Source: Pseudomonas baetica (GTDB lineage: Bacteria; Pseudomonadota; Gammaproteobacteria; Pseudomonadales; Pseudomonadaceae). Taken from it: a stretch of DNA of 64,000 bases. The stretch spans positions 186,001 through 250,000 of the forward strand of contig NZ_JAIHLQ010000004.1 in NCBI RefSeq assembly GCF_019733355.1. The letters are read 5' to 3'. The notes beneath the pieces were generated by a model, which worked only from the letters and a program-made list of their open reading frames with translations, was not told the origin of the DNA and searched no databases. Below, piece by piece: positions 44,079 to 54,551 of the stretch. The translations under genes were made by a program, and so were the position numbers. Every line of letters begins with the position of its first letter. Positions within the stretch are counted from its first letter, which is position 1.

Positions 44079-45181
44079 TACTCTTGTCTCCCGGTGGTGG
44101 CCGGCGCGGCGACAGGCGGTTTAGCCGCTGGCCGGGCAGCAGGCTGGTTCGCCGGTGGTTTTGCAGCGGCGGGCGGTTTGTTCGCAGGTGGTTTCACGGG
44201 GGTAGCACCGGCAGCGGCGGGCGTTGCAGGTGTGGCGGCAGGCGTTGCAGCCGCCGCGGGTGCGGTTTTGGGCACAGTCGCCGGCATCATCGGGCCACCG
44301 CCCTGCGCATCCAGATCCTCCTGCGCTTGCGCTGCATCGTTGGCGCGCTCTTCGGCGGTGCGATTGTCGCTGAATACCAGCAGCATGTAGCGGCTACGAT
44401 TGAGCGCTGCCGTCGGTACCGCACGGACGATGGCAAACGGCTGGCCGGAATCGTGAATCACTTCTTTCACGGTTGCGACCGGATAGCCTGCCGGGAAGCG
44501 CTGGCCGAGACCGGAACTGACCAGCAGATCGCCTTCCTTGATGTCGGCGGTATCCGCCACATGACGCAGTTCCAGGCGTTCAGGGTTGCCGGTGCCGCTG
44601 GCAATCGCCCGCAGACCGTTACGGTTTACCTGCACGGGGATGCTGTGAGTGGTGTCGGTCAACAGCAATACACGGGAGGTGTAAGGCATCAACTCGACCA
44701 CCTGCCCCATCAGACCGCGCGCATCGAGCACCGGCTGACCGAGGACCACACCGTCGCGCTCACCTTTATTGATGATGATGCGATGGGTGAAGGGATTGGG
44801 GTCCATGCCGATCAACTCGGCCACTTCGACCTTTTCGTTGACCAGCGCGGAGGAATTGAGCAACTCGCGCAGCCGAACGTTCTGCTCGGTGAGGGCCGCT
44901 AGCTTTTGCATGCGCCCCTGCAGCAGCAGGTTTTCGGTTTTGAGTTTTTCGTTTTCGGCGACAAGCTCGGTGCGGCTGCCGAACTGGCTGGCGACACCTT
45001 CCCACAAGCGACCGGGCAGGTCAGTGATCCAGTAAGCGTCCATCAGCACCAGCGACATCTGGCTGCGTGCAGGCTTGAGCAGACTGAAACGCGCATCGAC
45101 CACCATCAGTGCGACCGAGAGCACGGCCAGCACCAGCAGGCGAACGCCCAACGAAGGGCCCTTGGCGAAAAGCGGTTTAAT
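44078..45181 (-). CDS. mreC: Rod-shape protein MreC, apparent ATT start
   Basis: 367 residues if translation starts at ATT 45181-45179, where GGAGGAG lies exactly 6 bases upstream and the product begins (M)IKPLFAKGPSLGVRLLV, as I recall for pseudomonad MreC. There is no ATG, GTG or TTG between the upstream in-frame stop and TTG 45151; that TTG would give 357 residues and remove the basic N-terminus before the membrane helix. The periplasmic part has a coiled coil (NEKLKTENLLLQGRMQKLAA), two beta domains, then about 70 residues of Ala/Pro/Lys-rich tail. MreC links MreB to PBP2 in cell-wall elongation. Confidence 0.88.
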   Translation of the reverse strand: MKPLFAKGPSLGVRLLVLAVLSVALMVVDARFSLLKPARSQMSLVLMDAYWITDLPGRLWEGVASQFGSRTELVAENEKLKTENLLLQGRMQKLAALTEQNVRLRELLNSSALVNEKVEVAELIGMDPNPFTHRIIINKGERDGVVLGQPVLDARGLMGQVVELMPYTSRVLLLTDTTHSIPVQVNRNGLRAIASGTGNPERLELRHVADTADIKEGDLLVSSGLGQRFPAGYPVATVKEVIHDSGQPFAIVRAVPTAALNRSRYMLLVFSDNRTAEERANDAAQAQEDLDAQGGGPMMPATVPKTAPAAAATPAATPATPAAAGATPVKPPANKPPAAAKPPANQPAARPAAKPPVAAPATTGRQE

Positions 45182-45187
45182 AAGCCG

Positions 45188-45194
45188 CTCCTCC
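45188..45194 (-). promoter_or_regulatory. Strong ribosome binding site for mreC
   Basis: GGAGGAG on the minus strand, a 7-base match to the anti-SD, 6 bases before the ATT codon at 45181. It decides the start, since no standard start codon lies at the right distance. Confidence 0.75.
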
Positions 45195-45266
45195 CAGGCA
45201 AATGTTCTGTTTATTCATACGGCATCAAACCGGCCTGGATGAAGACTGACAGAAGATAAACGCCAA

Positions 45267-45292
45267 CAGGCAGCACTGCAAAGTGCTGCCTG
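45267..45292 (-). terminator. Hairpin between mreB and mreC
   Basis: 11-bp perfect stem CAGGCAGCACT/AGTGCTGCCTG with a 4-base loop. Only scattered T follow on the minus strand, so it is probably an attenuator giving more mreB than mreCD mRNA. Confidence 0.6.
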
Positions 45293-45322
45293 CGCGCTCA
45301 CCCACGTATTGCAATCCGCGAC

Positions 45323-46372
<1,050 letters not shown>

Positions 46373-46571
46373 CTAGGCAACGCGTGGGTAAAAAAGTGCG
46401 GCAAACTCTAACAACGACAGGGATTTTGGGCAAGGCGCCAATATGTTAAATTGGCCGCTTTTCTGTGCACCAAGCCCCACAATCGCGGCCTTATGACCGT
46501 AGAAGTGCGGTAGTGTTCCGACAATCTAACACACGGACGCCGTCCGTTCTGTTTTCCACTGGAGAATCCCG

Positions 46572-46859
46572 ATGGCGCTAGAACGCTCCGACGTGGAAAA
46601 AATCGCTCATCTGGCCTGTCTTGGCCTTAATGATGCCGATCTTCCGCACATTACTTCCGCCCTCAACAGCATTCTCGGGCTGGTCGACGAAATGCAGGCC
46701 GTCAATACCGACGGTATCGAGCCTTTGGCCCACCCGCTGGAAGCCAGTCAGCGCTTGCGCGCCGACGTCGTGACTGAAAGCAATCATCGCGAGGCCTATC
46801 AGTCCATCGCACCAGCGGTCGAAAACGGCCTGTATCTGGTTCCGAAAGTCATCGACTAA
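46572..46859 (+). CDS. gatC: Asp-tRNA(Asn)/Glu-tRNA(Gln) amidotransferase subunit C
   Basis: 95 residues. GatC family: [60 protein letters not shown]. It holds GatA and GatB together in the enzyme that converts Glu-tRNA(Gln) or Asp-tRNA(Asn) to the amide form. ATG 46572 has TGGAGAA upstream. First gene of gatCAB. Confidence 0.95.
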   Translation: MALERSDVEKIAHLACLGLNDADLPHITSALNSILGLVDEMQAVNTDGIEPLAHPLEASQRLRADVVTESNHREAYQSIAPAVENGLYLVPKVID

Positions 46860-46875
46860 AGGGAAAGAGCCTGCA

Positions 46876-48327
46876 ATGCATCAAATGACTCTGGCCGAGA
46901 TCGCCCGCGGTCTCGCCGATAAAAAGTTTTCCTCCGAAGAGCTGACCAAAGTCCTGCTGGCGCGTATCACCCAGCTCGATCCGCAGCTCAACAGTTTCAT
47001 CAGCCTCACCGAAGAGCTGGCCCTCGAGCAGGCGAAAGCCGCCGATATGCGACGGGCCAACGGTGAGAGCGGCGCCCTGCTCGGCGCGCCGATCGCCCAC
47101 AAAGACCTGTTCTGCACCCAAGGCATTCGCACCAGCTGCGGCTCGAAGATGCTCGACAACTTCAAGGCCCCGTATGACGCCACCGTGGTTGCGAAACTGG
47201 CGGCTGCCGGCGCCGTGACCCTGGGCAAGACCAACATGGACGAATTCGCCATGGGTTCGGCCAACGAGTCGAGCTGGTACGGCGCGGTGAAAAACCCGTG
47301 GAACCTGGAACACGTGCCGGGCGGTTCGTCCGGTGGTTCGGCGGCGGCGGTTGCCGCTCGTCTGTTGCCAGCGGCGACTGCCACTGACACGGGTGGTTCG
47401 ATCCGTCAGCCAGCCGCATTCACCAACCTCACGGGCCTGAAGCCGACCTACGGCCGCGTTTCGCGCTGGGGCATGATCGCTTACGCTTCCAGCCTCGATC
47501 AGGGCGGCCCGTTGGCGCGCACTGCCGAAGACTGCGCAATTCTGTTGCAAGGTATGGCCGGCTTCGATCAGAACGACTCCACCAGCATCGATGAGCCCGT
47601 GCCGGATTACTCCGCCAGCCTCAATACGTCGCTGCAAGGCCTGCGCATCGGCGTGCCGAAGGAATACTTCAGCGCCGGTCTCGACCCGCGCATCGCCGAG
47701 CTGATCCAGAACAGCATTAAAGAGCTGCAGAAGCTCGGTGCCGTGATCAAGGAAATCAGCCTGCCGAACATGCAGCACGCGATTCCTGCGTACTACGTGA
47801 TCGCGCCGGCAGAGGCCTCCTCCAACCTGTCGCGTTTCGACGGCGTGCGTTTCGGCCACCGTTGCGAACACCCGAAAGACCTGATCGATCTGTACAAGCG
47901 CTCCCGTGGCGAAGGTTTCGGTACCGAAGTGCAGCGCCGGATCATGGTCGGTGCCTACGCGCTGTCCGCCGGTTACTACGACGCCTACTACCTCAAAGCG
48001 CAGAAGATCCGTCGCCTGGTGAAGAACGATTTCATGGCGGCCTTCAACGAGGTCGACATCATCCTCGGCCCAACCACGCCGAACCCGGCCTGGAAGCTTG
48101 GCGCCAAGAACAGCGACCCGGTCGCGGCTTATCTGGAAGACGTCTACACCATCACCGCCAACCTCGCGGGCCTGCCGGGCCTGTCGATGCCAGCCGGTTT
48201 TGTCGACGGTCTGCCGGTGGGCGTGCAGTTGCTCGCGCCGTATTTCCAGGAAGGCCGTTTGCTCAACGTTGCGCACCAGTATCAGTTGAACACCGACTGG
48301 CACACTCGCACCCCAACCGGCTTCTGA
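46876..48327 (+). CDS. gatA: Aspartyl/glutamyl-tRNA amidotransferase subunit A
   Basis: 483 residues. Amidase-signature enzyme with the Ser-cisSer-Lys triad: Lys in [15 protein letters not shown] near residue 76, Ser pair in [20 protein letters not shown] near residues 150-175, [15 protein letters not shown] following. It releases ammonia from glutamine for GatB. It starts 16 bases after gatC. Confidence 0.97.
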   Translation: MHQMTLAEIARGLADKKFSSEELTKVLLARITQLDPQLNSFISLTEELALEQAKAADMRRANGESGALLGAPIAHKDLFCTQGIRTSCGSKMLDNFKAPYDATVVAKLAAAGAVTLGKTNMDEFAMGSANESSWYGAVKNPWNLEHVPGGSSGGSAAAVAARLLPAATATDTGGSIRQPAAFTNLTGLKPTYGRVSRWGMIAYASSLDQGGPLARTAEDCAILLQGMAGFDQNDSTSIDEPVPDYSASLNTSLQGLRIGVPKEYFSAGLDPRIAELIQNSIKELQKLGAVIKEISLPNMQHAIPAYYVIAPAEASSNLSRFDGVRFGHRCEHPKDLIDLYKRSRGEGFGTEVQRRIMVGAYALSAGYYDAYYLKAQKIRRLVKNDFMAAFNEVDIILGPTTPNPAWKLGAKNSDPVAAYLEDVYTITANLAGLPGLSMPAGFVDGLPVGVQLLAPYFQEGRLLNVAHQYQLNTDWHTRTPTGF

Positions 48328-48337
48328 GGAGACACAC

Positions 48338-49783
48338 ATGCAATGGGAAGTCGTGATCGGGCTGGAGATTCACACTCAGCTCACTACCCGGTCGAAAATC
48401 TTTTCCGGTAGTTCCACCACGTTTGGCTCCGAGCCGAACACGCAGGCCAGCCTGATCGACCTGGGCATGCCCGGCGTATTGCCGGTGCTGAACCAGGAAG
48501 CCGTGCGCATGGCCGTGATGTTTGGTCTGGCGATTGACGCCGAGATCGGTCAGCACAACGTGTTCGCGCGTAAAAACTACTTCTACCCTGACCTGCCGAA
48601 GGGCTACCAGATCAGCCAGATGGAATTGCCGATCGTCGGCAAGGGCCATCTGGACATCGCGCTGGAAGACGGCACGGTCAAACGTGTCGGCATCACCCGC
48701 GCGCACCTGGAAGAAGACGCCGGCAAGAGCCTGCACGAAGAGTTCAACGGTGCCACCGGTATCGACCTGAACCGTGCCGGCACGCCGCTGCTGGAAATCG
48801 TTTCCGAGCCGGACATGCGCAGCGCCAAGGAAGCCGTGGCTTACGTCAAGGCGATCCACGCGCTGGTGCGTTATCTGGGCATCTGCGACGGCAACATGGC
48901 CGAAGGTTCGCTGCGTTGCGACTGCAACGTGTCGATCCGTCCGAAAGGTCAGGTTGAGTTCGGCACGCGCTGCGAGATCAAGAACGTCAACTCGTTCCGT
49001 TTTATCGAGAAGGCGATCAACTCCGAGATCCAGCGTCAGATCGAGCTGATCGAAGACGGCGGCAAAGTGATCCAGCAGACCCGCCTGTACGATCCGAACA
49101 AGGACGAGACCCGTCCGATGCGTTCGAAAGAGGAAGCCAACGACTACCGTTACTTCCCCGATCCGGATCTGCTGCCGGTGATCATCGAAGAGTCGTTCCT
49201 CGGCGAGGTGCGCGCCACCCTGCCGGAACTGCCACCGCAAAAACGCGAGCGCTTCCAGAGCCAGTTCGGTCTGTCGGCCTACGACGCCAACGTGCTGGCC
49301 ACCAGCCGTGAGCAAGCGGACTACTTCGAGAAAGTTGCAGCCATCGGCGGCGACGCCAAACTGGCGGCGAACTGGGTGATGGTCGAGTTGGGCAGCCTGC
49401 TCAACAAACAAGGCCTGGACATCGACGAGTCGCCGGTTTCCGCTGAGCTGTTGGGCGGCATGTTGCAGCGCATCAAGGACAACACCATCTCCGGCAAAAT
49501 CGCCAAGGTAGTGTTCGAAGCGATGGCCAACGGTGAAGGCAGCGCTGACGAGATCATCGAAAAGCGCGGCCTCAAGCAAGTGACCGACAGCGGCGCGATC
49601 TCGGCAGTGCTGGACGAAATGCTCGCGGCCAACGCCGAGCAGGTCGAGCAATACCGCGCGGCAGACGAAGCCAAGCGCGGCAAGATGTTCGGCTTCTTCG
49701 TCGGTCAGGCCATGAAAGCCTCCAAGGGCAAGGCCAACCCGCAGCAAGTGAACGAACTGCTGAAAAGCAAGCTCGAAGGCTGA
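48338..49783 (+). CDS. gatB: Aspartyl/glutamyl-tRNA amidotransferase subunit B
   Basis: 481 residues. Gat[21 protein letters not shown] at the N-terminus, [50 protein letters not shown], and a helical YqeY-like C-terminus ending [11 protein letters not shown]. It activates the mischarged tRNA and transfers ammonia from GatA. It ends the gatCAB operon, followed by a REP pair. Confidence 0.97.
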   Translation: MQWEVVIGLEIHTQLTTRSKIFSGSSTTFGSEPNTQASLIDLGMPGVLPVLNQEAVRMAVMFGLAIDAEIGQHNVFARKNYFYPDLPKGYQISQMELPIVGKGHLDIALEDGTVKRVGITRAHLEEDAGKSLHEEFNGATGIDLNRAGTPLLEIVSEPDMRSAKEAVAYVKAIHALVRYLGICDGNMAEGSLRCDCNVSIRPKGQVEFGTRCEIKNVNSFRFIEKAINSEIQRQIELIEDGGKVIQQTRLYDPNKDETRPMRSKEEANDYRYFPDPDLLPVIIEESFLGEVRATLPELPPQKRERFQSQFGLSAYDANVLATSREQADYFEKVAAIGGDAKLAANWVMVELGSLLNKQGLDIDESPVSAELLGGMLQRIKDNTISGKIAKVVFEAMANGEGSADEIIEKRGLKQVTDSGAISAVLDEMLAANAEQVEQYRAADEAKRGKMFGFFVGQAMKASKGKANPQQVNELLKSKLEG

Positions 49784-49820
49784 CCACAATGGAGCCAGAG
49801 CCAAAGCCTGGCTCCGATCC

Positions 49821-49911
49821 CTGTGGGAGCGAGCCTGCTCGCGAAAGCGTCATGACATCCAATAGAGATATTGAATGTGATGGCCTCTTCGCGAGCAGGC
49901 TCGCTCCCACA
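49821..49911. repeat. REP inverted pair, GAGCCTGC variant
   Basis: CTGTGGGAGCGAGCCTGCTC faces GAGCAGGCTCGCTCCCAC about 50 bases away. Both arms carry the same change (GAGCC for GGGCT), so the pair has co-varied. It lies between gatB and the RlpA-like gene, ending 10 bases before that gene's ribosome site. Confidence 0.85.
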
Positions 49912-49932
49912 TTGTTAATTGGGAGCTTTCGA

Positions 49933-50307
49933 ATGAAACACCTGCTCGGCGCCTGCGCCCTGCTCTCTTTACTGGCCGGTTGCGCCAGCACCGACATCAT
50001 CGACCCGCACGGTTACGACCAGACCGGCGTCGCCTCCTATTACGGTGCCAGGCACCACGGTAAACGGACCGCCAGTGGCGAGCCGTTCAACCAGAACTCC
50101 CTGACCGCCGCCCATCGCCAGCTCCCCTTCGGCACGCGGGTGAAGGTCACCAACCTGAAAAACGATGAATCAGTCGTAGTGCGCATCAATGATCGCGGCC
50201 CGCATACCCGTGGGCGGTTGATCGATGTGTCTCGCGAGGCGGCCGAACAACTCGGTATGCTGCGCAGCGGCACCGCACGGGTTCGCGTGCAGGCCCTCGA
50301 CGACTGA
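49933..50307 (+). CDS. RlpA-like septal lipoprotein
   Basis: 124 residues from ATG 49933 (GGGAG 8 bases upstream). A lipoprotein signal with lipobox LAGC (Cys near residue 18) is followed by a double-psi beta-barrel: GVASYYGARHHGKRTASGEP, FGTRVKVTNLKN, VVVRINDRGPHTRGRLIDVS. RlpA in P. aeruginosa is a lytic transglycosylase for glycan without stem peptides; this protein has the catalytic-domain pattern but no SPOR domain, so septal targeting is uncertain. Confidence 0.9.
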   Translation: MKHLLGACALLSLLAGCASTDIIDPHGYDQTGVASYYGARHHGKRTASGEPFNQNSLTAAHRQLPFGTRVKVTNLKNDESVVVRINDRGPHTRGRLIDVSREAAEQLGMLRSGTARVRVQALDD

Positions 50308-50311
50308 TGGA

Positions 50312-51415
50312 GTGCCGACCATTTTCGGACTGACCGATCTACCACTGATCAGCGTGATCGAACTGCTTGCCGGGCTGTGCCTGCTGATCTTCGGCGCCGA
50401 ACTGATGGTGCGTGCAGCCGTGCGCCTGGCCGCGCGGCTGAATGTACGGCCACTGATCATCGGTCTGACCCTTGTTGCCCTGAGCAGCAGCGCACCGCAG
50501 ATGGCGGTGAGCCTGCAAGCCGCGCTGGCACACAACCCTGACATTGCCGTCGGCAGTGTGGTCGGCAGCAGCATCTTCAACATCCTCGTGACCCTCGGTT
50601 TGTCGGCGCTGATCATTCCGCTGCGCGTGTCGCGACAACTGGTGCGCCTGGACATTCCGCTGATGATCGGCGCCTGTCTGCTGGTGTTCGTCCTGGCCTG
50701 GAATGAGGAAATCGGTCGTTTCGACGGTTTCCTGCTACTGACCGCACTGGCGCTTTACCTGGGTTTACTGCTGCGCCAGTCACGGCATTCGACACGACCG
50801 CACTCGGAACACGGCGAAGCAACGCAGACGTCCTGGATCGGCAGTTCGCTGATGATCCTCGTCGGTCTGGCGATGCTGGTGTTCGCCGGGCACCTGCTGT
50901 TGGGCGCTGCTGTTGTGGTGGCGACCGATCTTGGTTTTTCCGAACGTGTCATTGGTCTGACGGTGGTTGCCGTAGGCACCTCGCTGCCGGAACTCGCCAC
51001 GTCGCTGATCGCGGCATTGCGCGGGCAACGGGACATCGCCGTAGGCAACGTGATCGGCGCCAACCTGTTCAACTTGCTTGGCGTGCTTGGCATCACCGCA
51101 TTGATCGCACCGACACCGTTGTCGGTCTCACCCAACGCGCTGGATTTCGACCTGCCGGTGATGCTCGGCGTCGCCGTGCTGAGCCTGCCAGTGTTCTATT
51201 CCGGCTACCGGGTGACCCGCGCCGAAGGTCTGTTGCTGCTCGGCTTGTATCTGGCGTACGGACTGCACGTGGTGTCGTTCACCACTGGCATGCCGCTGGC
51301 CGGCAAACTCGAGCGGCTGATGCTGTTTTATGTCTTGCCGACGCTGCTGACGTTTCTGCTGTTCACGTCGATACGCGCCTGGCGCCGCCAACACCACAAG
51401 AGGGATGTGCCGTGA
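50312..51415 (+). CDS. Calcium/sodium antiporter family protein (CaCA, YrbG-like)
   Basis: 367 residues from GTG 50312, 4 bases after the previous stop; no ATG precedes the first helix. The two inverted CaCA repeats are seen as LTLVALSSSAPQMAVSLQAA ... VGSVVGSSIFNILVTLG and LTVVAVGTSLPELATSLIAA ... VGNVIGANLFNLLGVLG, each with five or so helices. The usual acidic residue of the first repeat (GTSxPE) is replaced here by SSSAPQ, so ion specificity may differ from calcium/sodium exchange. Confidence 0.85.
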   Translation: MPTIFGLTDLPLISVIELLAGLCLLIFGAELMVRAAVRLAARLNVRPLIIGLTLVALSSSAPQMAVSLQAALAHNPDIAVGSVVGSSIFNILVTLGLSALIIPLRVSRQLVRLDIPLMIGACLLVFVLAWNEEIGRFDGFLLLTALALYLGLLLRQSRHSTRPHSEHGEATQTSWIGSSLMILVGLAMLVFAGHLLLGAAVVVATDLGFSERVIGLTVVAVGTSLPELATSLIAALRGQRDIAVGNVIGANLFNLLGVLGITALIAPTPLSVSPNALDFDLPVMLGVAVLSLPVFYSGYRVTRAEGLLLLGLYLAYGLHVVSFTTGMPLAGKLERLMLFYVLPTLLTFLLFTSIRAWRRQHHKRDVP

Positions 51416-51792
51416 CCGATTCGAAGCAATCCGGGGTTGAAATACGCCGCCAGGTAATGGGCGATGCGTTCGTTGATCGCGCGCTGGGCAACGCCACCGA
51501 GTTCACCCAACCGTTGCAGGATTTCGTCAATGAGCATGCCTGGGGTGGCGTGTGGAATCGCGAAGGGCTGCCGCTGAAAACCCGCAGCTTGATTACGCTG
51601 GCCGCGTTGACTGCACTGAAGTGCCCACAAGAGTTGAAAGGTCACGTACGCGGCGCGTTGAACAATGGCTGCACAGTGGAAGAGATACGCGAGGCGTTGC
51701 TGCATTGCGCGGTGTATGCCGGCGTGCCGGCGGCGATTGATGCGTTTCGGGCGGCGCAGGAAGTGATCGACAGTTACCGGAAACCTGAGTGA
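51412..51792 (+). CDS. Carboxymuconolactone decarboxylase-family protein
   Basis: 126 residues from a GTG that overlaps the antiporter stop (GTGA). All-helical CMD/AhpD-like fold: DFVNEHAWGGVWNREGLPLK, SLITLAALTALKCPQELKGH, HVRGALNNGCTVEEIREALL, CAVYAGVPAAIDAF. It resembles PcaC (4-carboxymuconolactone decarboxylase) without the Cys-x2-Cys of AhpD peroxidases. No other protocatechuate genes are near, so the substrate is unknown. Confidence 0.85.
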   Translation: MTDSKQSGVEIRRQVMGDAFVDRALGNATEFTQPLQDFVNEHAWGGVWNREGLPLKTRSLITLAALTALKCPQELKGHVRGALNNGCTVEEIREALLHCAVYAGVPAAIDAFRAAQEVIDSYRKPE

Positions 51793-51802
51793 CTGGACTG
51801 AC

Positions 51803-51833
51803 GTCTTCGCGAGCAAGCCCGCTCCCACAGGGG
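51803..51833. repeat. Single REP element with a partial second copy
   Basis: TTCGCGAGCAAGCCCGCTCC followed by CACAG; a fragment GTGGGAG appears 17 bases on, so the inverted partner is truncated. Lies between convergent genes. Confidence 0.7.
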
Positions 51834-51888
51834 CATGCAGTGCAAATGTGGGAGATTCTATGTTGCTCAACACCCCTTGAATCTCAGG

Positions 51889-52830
51889 TCAGATCCACCC
51901 ACCCCACTGCAAGATGAAGATCCCGAGATTGGTGGTCACCGCGGCCATCAACGTGGTCAGCACGATAATCGCCGCCGCGAGTTCATGATTGCCCTGCGCC
52001 GCCCGGGCCATGACAAAACTGGCCGCCGCCGTCGGGCTGCCAAAATAGAGAAACAGAATCCCCAACTCCGGCCCGCGAAAACCCCACAGCCAGGCACCGA
52101 CCGTTGCCAGCAGTGGCAGACTGATCATTTTCACCAGACTCGAACTCAGCGCCATGCTGCCGCTCTTGCGCAACGCCGCCAGCGATAGCGTGCCGCCAAT
52201 ACAGATCAACGCCAGCGGCAAGGTGGTCTGCGCCAGATACTGACCCGAGGTTTCCAGCCATCCCGGCAGACTGATCTTGAAATAGGCAAACGGTGCCGCC
52301 GCAATCACGCTGATGATCAGCGGATTGCTGAACACGCTTTTACAGATGCTCCATGGATCGGACTTGATCACCGGGCTGTACACCGCCAGCACAATGGTCG
52401 AGAGCGTGTTGTAAAACAGAATCACCAGCGCGGCGAGAATCGCCCCGACGGAAATCCCGTAGTCGCCGTACATGCTGGCGGCGAGCGCCAGACCGATGAC
52501 GCCGTTATTGCCGCGAAACGCGCCTTGGGTATAGATGCCGCGATCTTCGCGCGGGCATCTGAAAATCGCCCAGCCCCAGGCAATGGCGAAGCAGACAAGG
52601 GTGGCGAGCGAGAAGTAAATCAGCAACGCCGGTTGCAATGCGGCGTGCAGGTCAGCATGCAGAATGCCGAGGAACAGCAACGCCGGCATGGAAACATTGA
52701 ACACCAGTGCCGACGCTGTATGGATGAAGTTGTCGTTGATCCAGTCGATGCGCTTGAGCAGCACACCGAGAAACAGCATGGCAAACACCGGCGCGGTGAT
52801 GTTCAGGGTTTCGAGGAAAATAGCCAGCAT
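51889..52830 (-). CDS. AEC-family auxin-efflux-like transporter
   Basis: 313 residues with about ten membrane helices. Seen: ITAPVFAMLFLGVLLKRIDW at the N-terminus, GAFRGNNGVIGLALAASMYG in the middle, and ALICIGGTLSLAALRKSGS, all typical of the AEC family that exports malonate, malate or other carboxylates. The substrate is unknown. It stands alone between REP elements and upstream of no obvious partner. Confidence 0.85.
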   Translation of the reverse strand: MLAIFLETLNITAPVFAMLFLGVLLKRIDWINDNFIHTASALVFNVSMPALLFLGILHADLHAALQPALLIYFSLATLVCFAIAWGWAIFRCPREDRGIYTQGAFRGNNGVIGLALAASMYGDYGISVGAILAALVILFYNTLSTIVLAVYSPVIKSDPWSICKSVFSNPLIISVIAAAPFAYFKISLPGWLETSGQYLAQTTLPLALICIGGTLSLAALRKSGSMALSSSLVKMISLPLLATVGAWLWGFRGPELGILFLYFGSPTAAASFVMARAAQGNHELAAAIIVLTTLMAAVTTNLGIFILQWGGWI

Positions 52831-52902
52831 GCCGCAGAGCCTTGGGTGAGCGTCGTTAGGGGGCTAATGATAAGCCACAAGTTCTCCGGCGTCTGTGAGT
52901 CA

Positions 52903-52970
52903 CTCTTCGCGAGCAAGCCCGCTCCCACATTTGAACTGCGTTTCCCTGTGGGAGCGGGCTTGCTCGCAAA
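52903..52970. repeat. REP inverted pair (REPIN)
   Basis: TTCGCGAGCAAGCCCGCTCC and GTGGGAGCGGGCTTGCTCGC separated by about 20 bases, between the garD stop and the AEC gene start. Confidence 0.85.
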
Positions 52971-52986
52971 GAACGATGACGCGGTC

Positions 52987-54540
52987 TCAGGTAATCGGCG
53001 CCGGATTGAACAACGTAATGTCGTTGTGCAGCTTGTGTTTCTCCGCCCACGTTTGCTGCTTGCCGCTCGCCACATCCAGGTAGTAGTGGAACAACTCCCA
53101 ACCCAGTTCCTCGATCGTCGCTCGCCCGGTGGCAATCCGCCCGGCGTCGATGTCGATGAGGTCAGGCCAGCGCTGCGCCAACTCGGTACGCGTCGAGACC
53201 TTCACCACCGGCGCCATCGCCAGCCCATAAGGCGTGCCGCGCCCAGTGGTGAACACATGCAGGTTCATCCCTGCCGCCAACTGCAATGTGCCGCAGACAA
53301 AATCGCTGGCCGGGGTCGCACAGAAAATCAAACCCTTGTGCTTGAAGCGCTCACCCGGGCCAAGCACGCCATTGATCGCGCTGCTGCCGGATTTGACGAT
53401 CGAGCCCAAGGACTTCTCGACAATGTTCGACAACCCGCCCTTCTTGTTGCCCGGCGTGGTATTGGCGCTGCGATCTGCTTCACCCTTGGCCAGATACCGG
53501 TCGTACCAGTCCATCTCGCGGACCAGTTCCTCGGCGATCGCCTTGGTCTTGGCCCGAGACGTCAGCAGATAAATCGCATCGCGCACTTCGGTGACTTCAG
53601 AAAACATCACCGTCGCCCCCGCCCGCAACAGCAAGTCCGAGGCATACCCCAGCGCCGGGTTAGCGGTGATGCCGGAGAACGCATCGCTGCCGCCGCACTG
53701 CATGCCGAGAATCAGCTCGGACGCCGGCACGGTTTCCCGGCGGCGCTGATCGAGCTTCTTCAGACGGACTTCGGCCAGCGCCATGATCTGCTCGATCATT
53801 TCGGTGAAACCGTGACTGGAATCCTGCAAGCGATACAGCCACGGCTCGCTGAGATCCACCGACGCATCGTCCTCATGCATCACCTGCCCGGCCTGCAATT
53901 TCTCGCAACCCAGGCTGATCACCAACGCCTCGCCCCCCAGGTTCGGGTTGCGCGCCAGATTGCGCACCGTGCGAATCGGGATGTACGCGTCGGTGGCAGT
54001 GATCGCCACGCCGCAGCCGTAACTGTGGGTCAGTGCGACCACGTCATCGACGTGCGGGTACTTGGGCAGCAGCTCATCCTTGATGCGTTTCACCGCGTGA
54101 TCAAGCACGCCGGTCACGCACTGCACGGTGGTGGTGATCCCGAGGATATTGCGCGTGCCGACGGTGCCGTCAGCGTTGCGATACCCCTCGAAAGTGAAAC
54201 CTTCCAGCGGCGCCTGAGCGTCCGGCACCTCGGTGGACAGCGGCAAACTGTCCAGCGGCGGCGCAGTCGGCATGCGCAGTTGATCTTCCTTGACCCAACT
54301 GCCACGGGGGATCGGCTGCAATGCGTAGCCAATGATCTGGCCGTAGCGAATCACTTGCCCGCCCTCGGGAATGTCCTGCAGCGTGACCTTGTGGCTCTGC
54401 GGCACAAAATCTACCGTCACCAGGCCATCCGGAAATTCAGTACCGGCCGGTACCCCTTGGTCATTGACCACAATCACTACATTGTCCCGCTCGTGCAGGC
54501 GGATGTAGCGCGGCGAGTCGGAATGTTCAATCAACTGCAT
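52987..54540 (-). CDS. garD: Galactarate dehydratase
   Basis: 517 residues, matching GarD of the UxaA family. An N-terminal SAF domain (about 10-100: [32 protein letters not shown]) precedes the main part with [44 protein letters not shown] and [20 protein letters not shown]. It dehydrates galactarate to 5-dehydro-4-deoxy-D-glucarate, the substrate of KdgD. It begins 11 bases after the MFS importer and is the last gene of this catabolic run. Confidence 0.95.
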   Translation of the reverse strand: MQLIEHSDSPRYIRLHERDNVVIVVNDQGVPAGTEFPDGLVTVDFVPQSHKVTLQDIPEGGQVIRYGQIIGYALQPIPRGSWVKEDQLRMPTAPPLDSLPLSTEVPDAQAPLEGFTFEGYRNADGTVGTRNILGITTTVQCVTGVLDHAVKRIKDELLPKYPHVDDVVALTHSYGCGVAITATDAYIPIRTVRNLARNPNLGGEALVISLGCEKLQAGQVMHEDDASVDLSEPWLYRLQDSSHGFTEMIEQIMALAEVRLKKLDQRRRETVPASELILGMQCGGSDAFSGITANPALGYASDLLLRAGATVMFSEVTEVRDAIYLLTSRAKTKAIAEELVREMDWYDRYLAKGEADRSANTTPGNKKGGLSNIVEKSLGSIVKSGSSAINGVLGPGERFKHKGLIFCATPASDFVCGTLQLAAGMNLHVFTTGRGTPYGLAMAPVVKVSTRTELAQRWPDLIDIDAGRIATGRATIEELGWELFHYYLDVASGKQQTWAEKHKLHNDITLFNPAPIT

Positions 54541-54551
54541 GACGCCGCTCC

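Noticed and set aside
45178..45181. mreC as a pseudogene or frameshift because it lacks a normal start
   Set aside because: The reading frame is intact to the stop, the ribosome site is strong, and the flanking mreB and mreD are normal; a non-standard start codon explains it.
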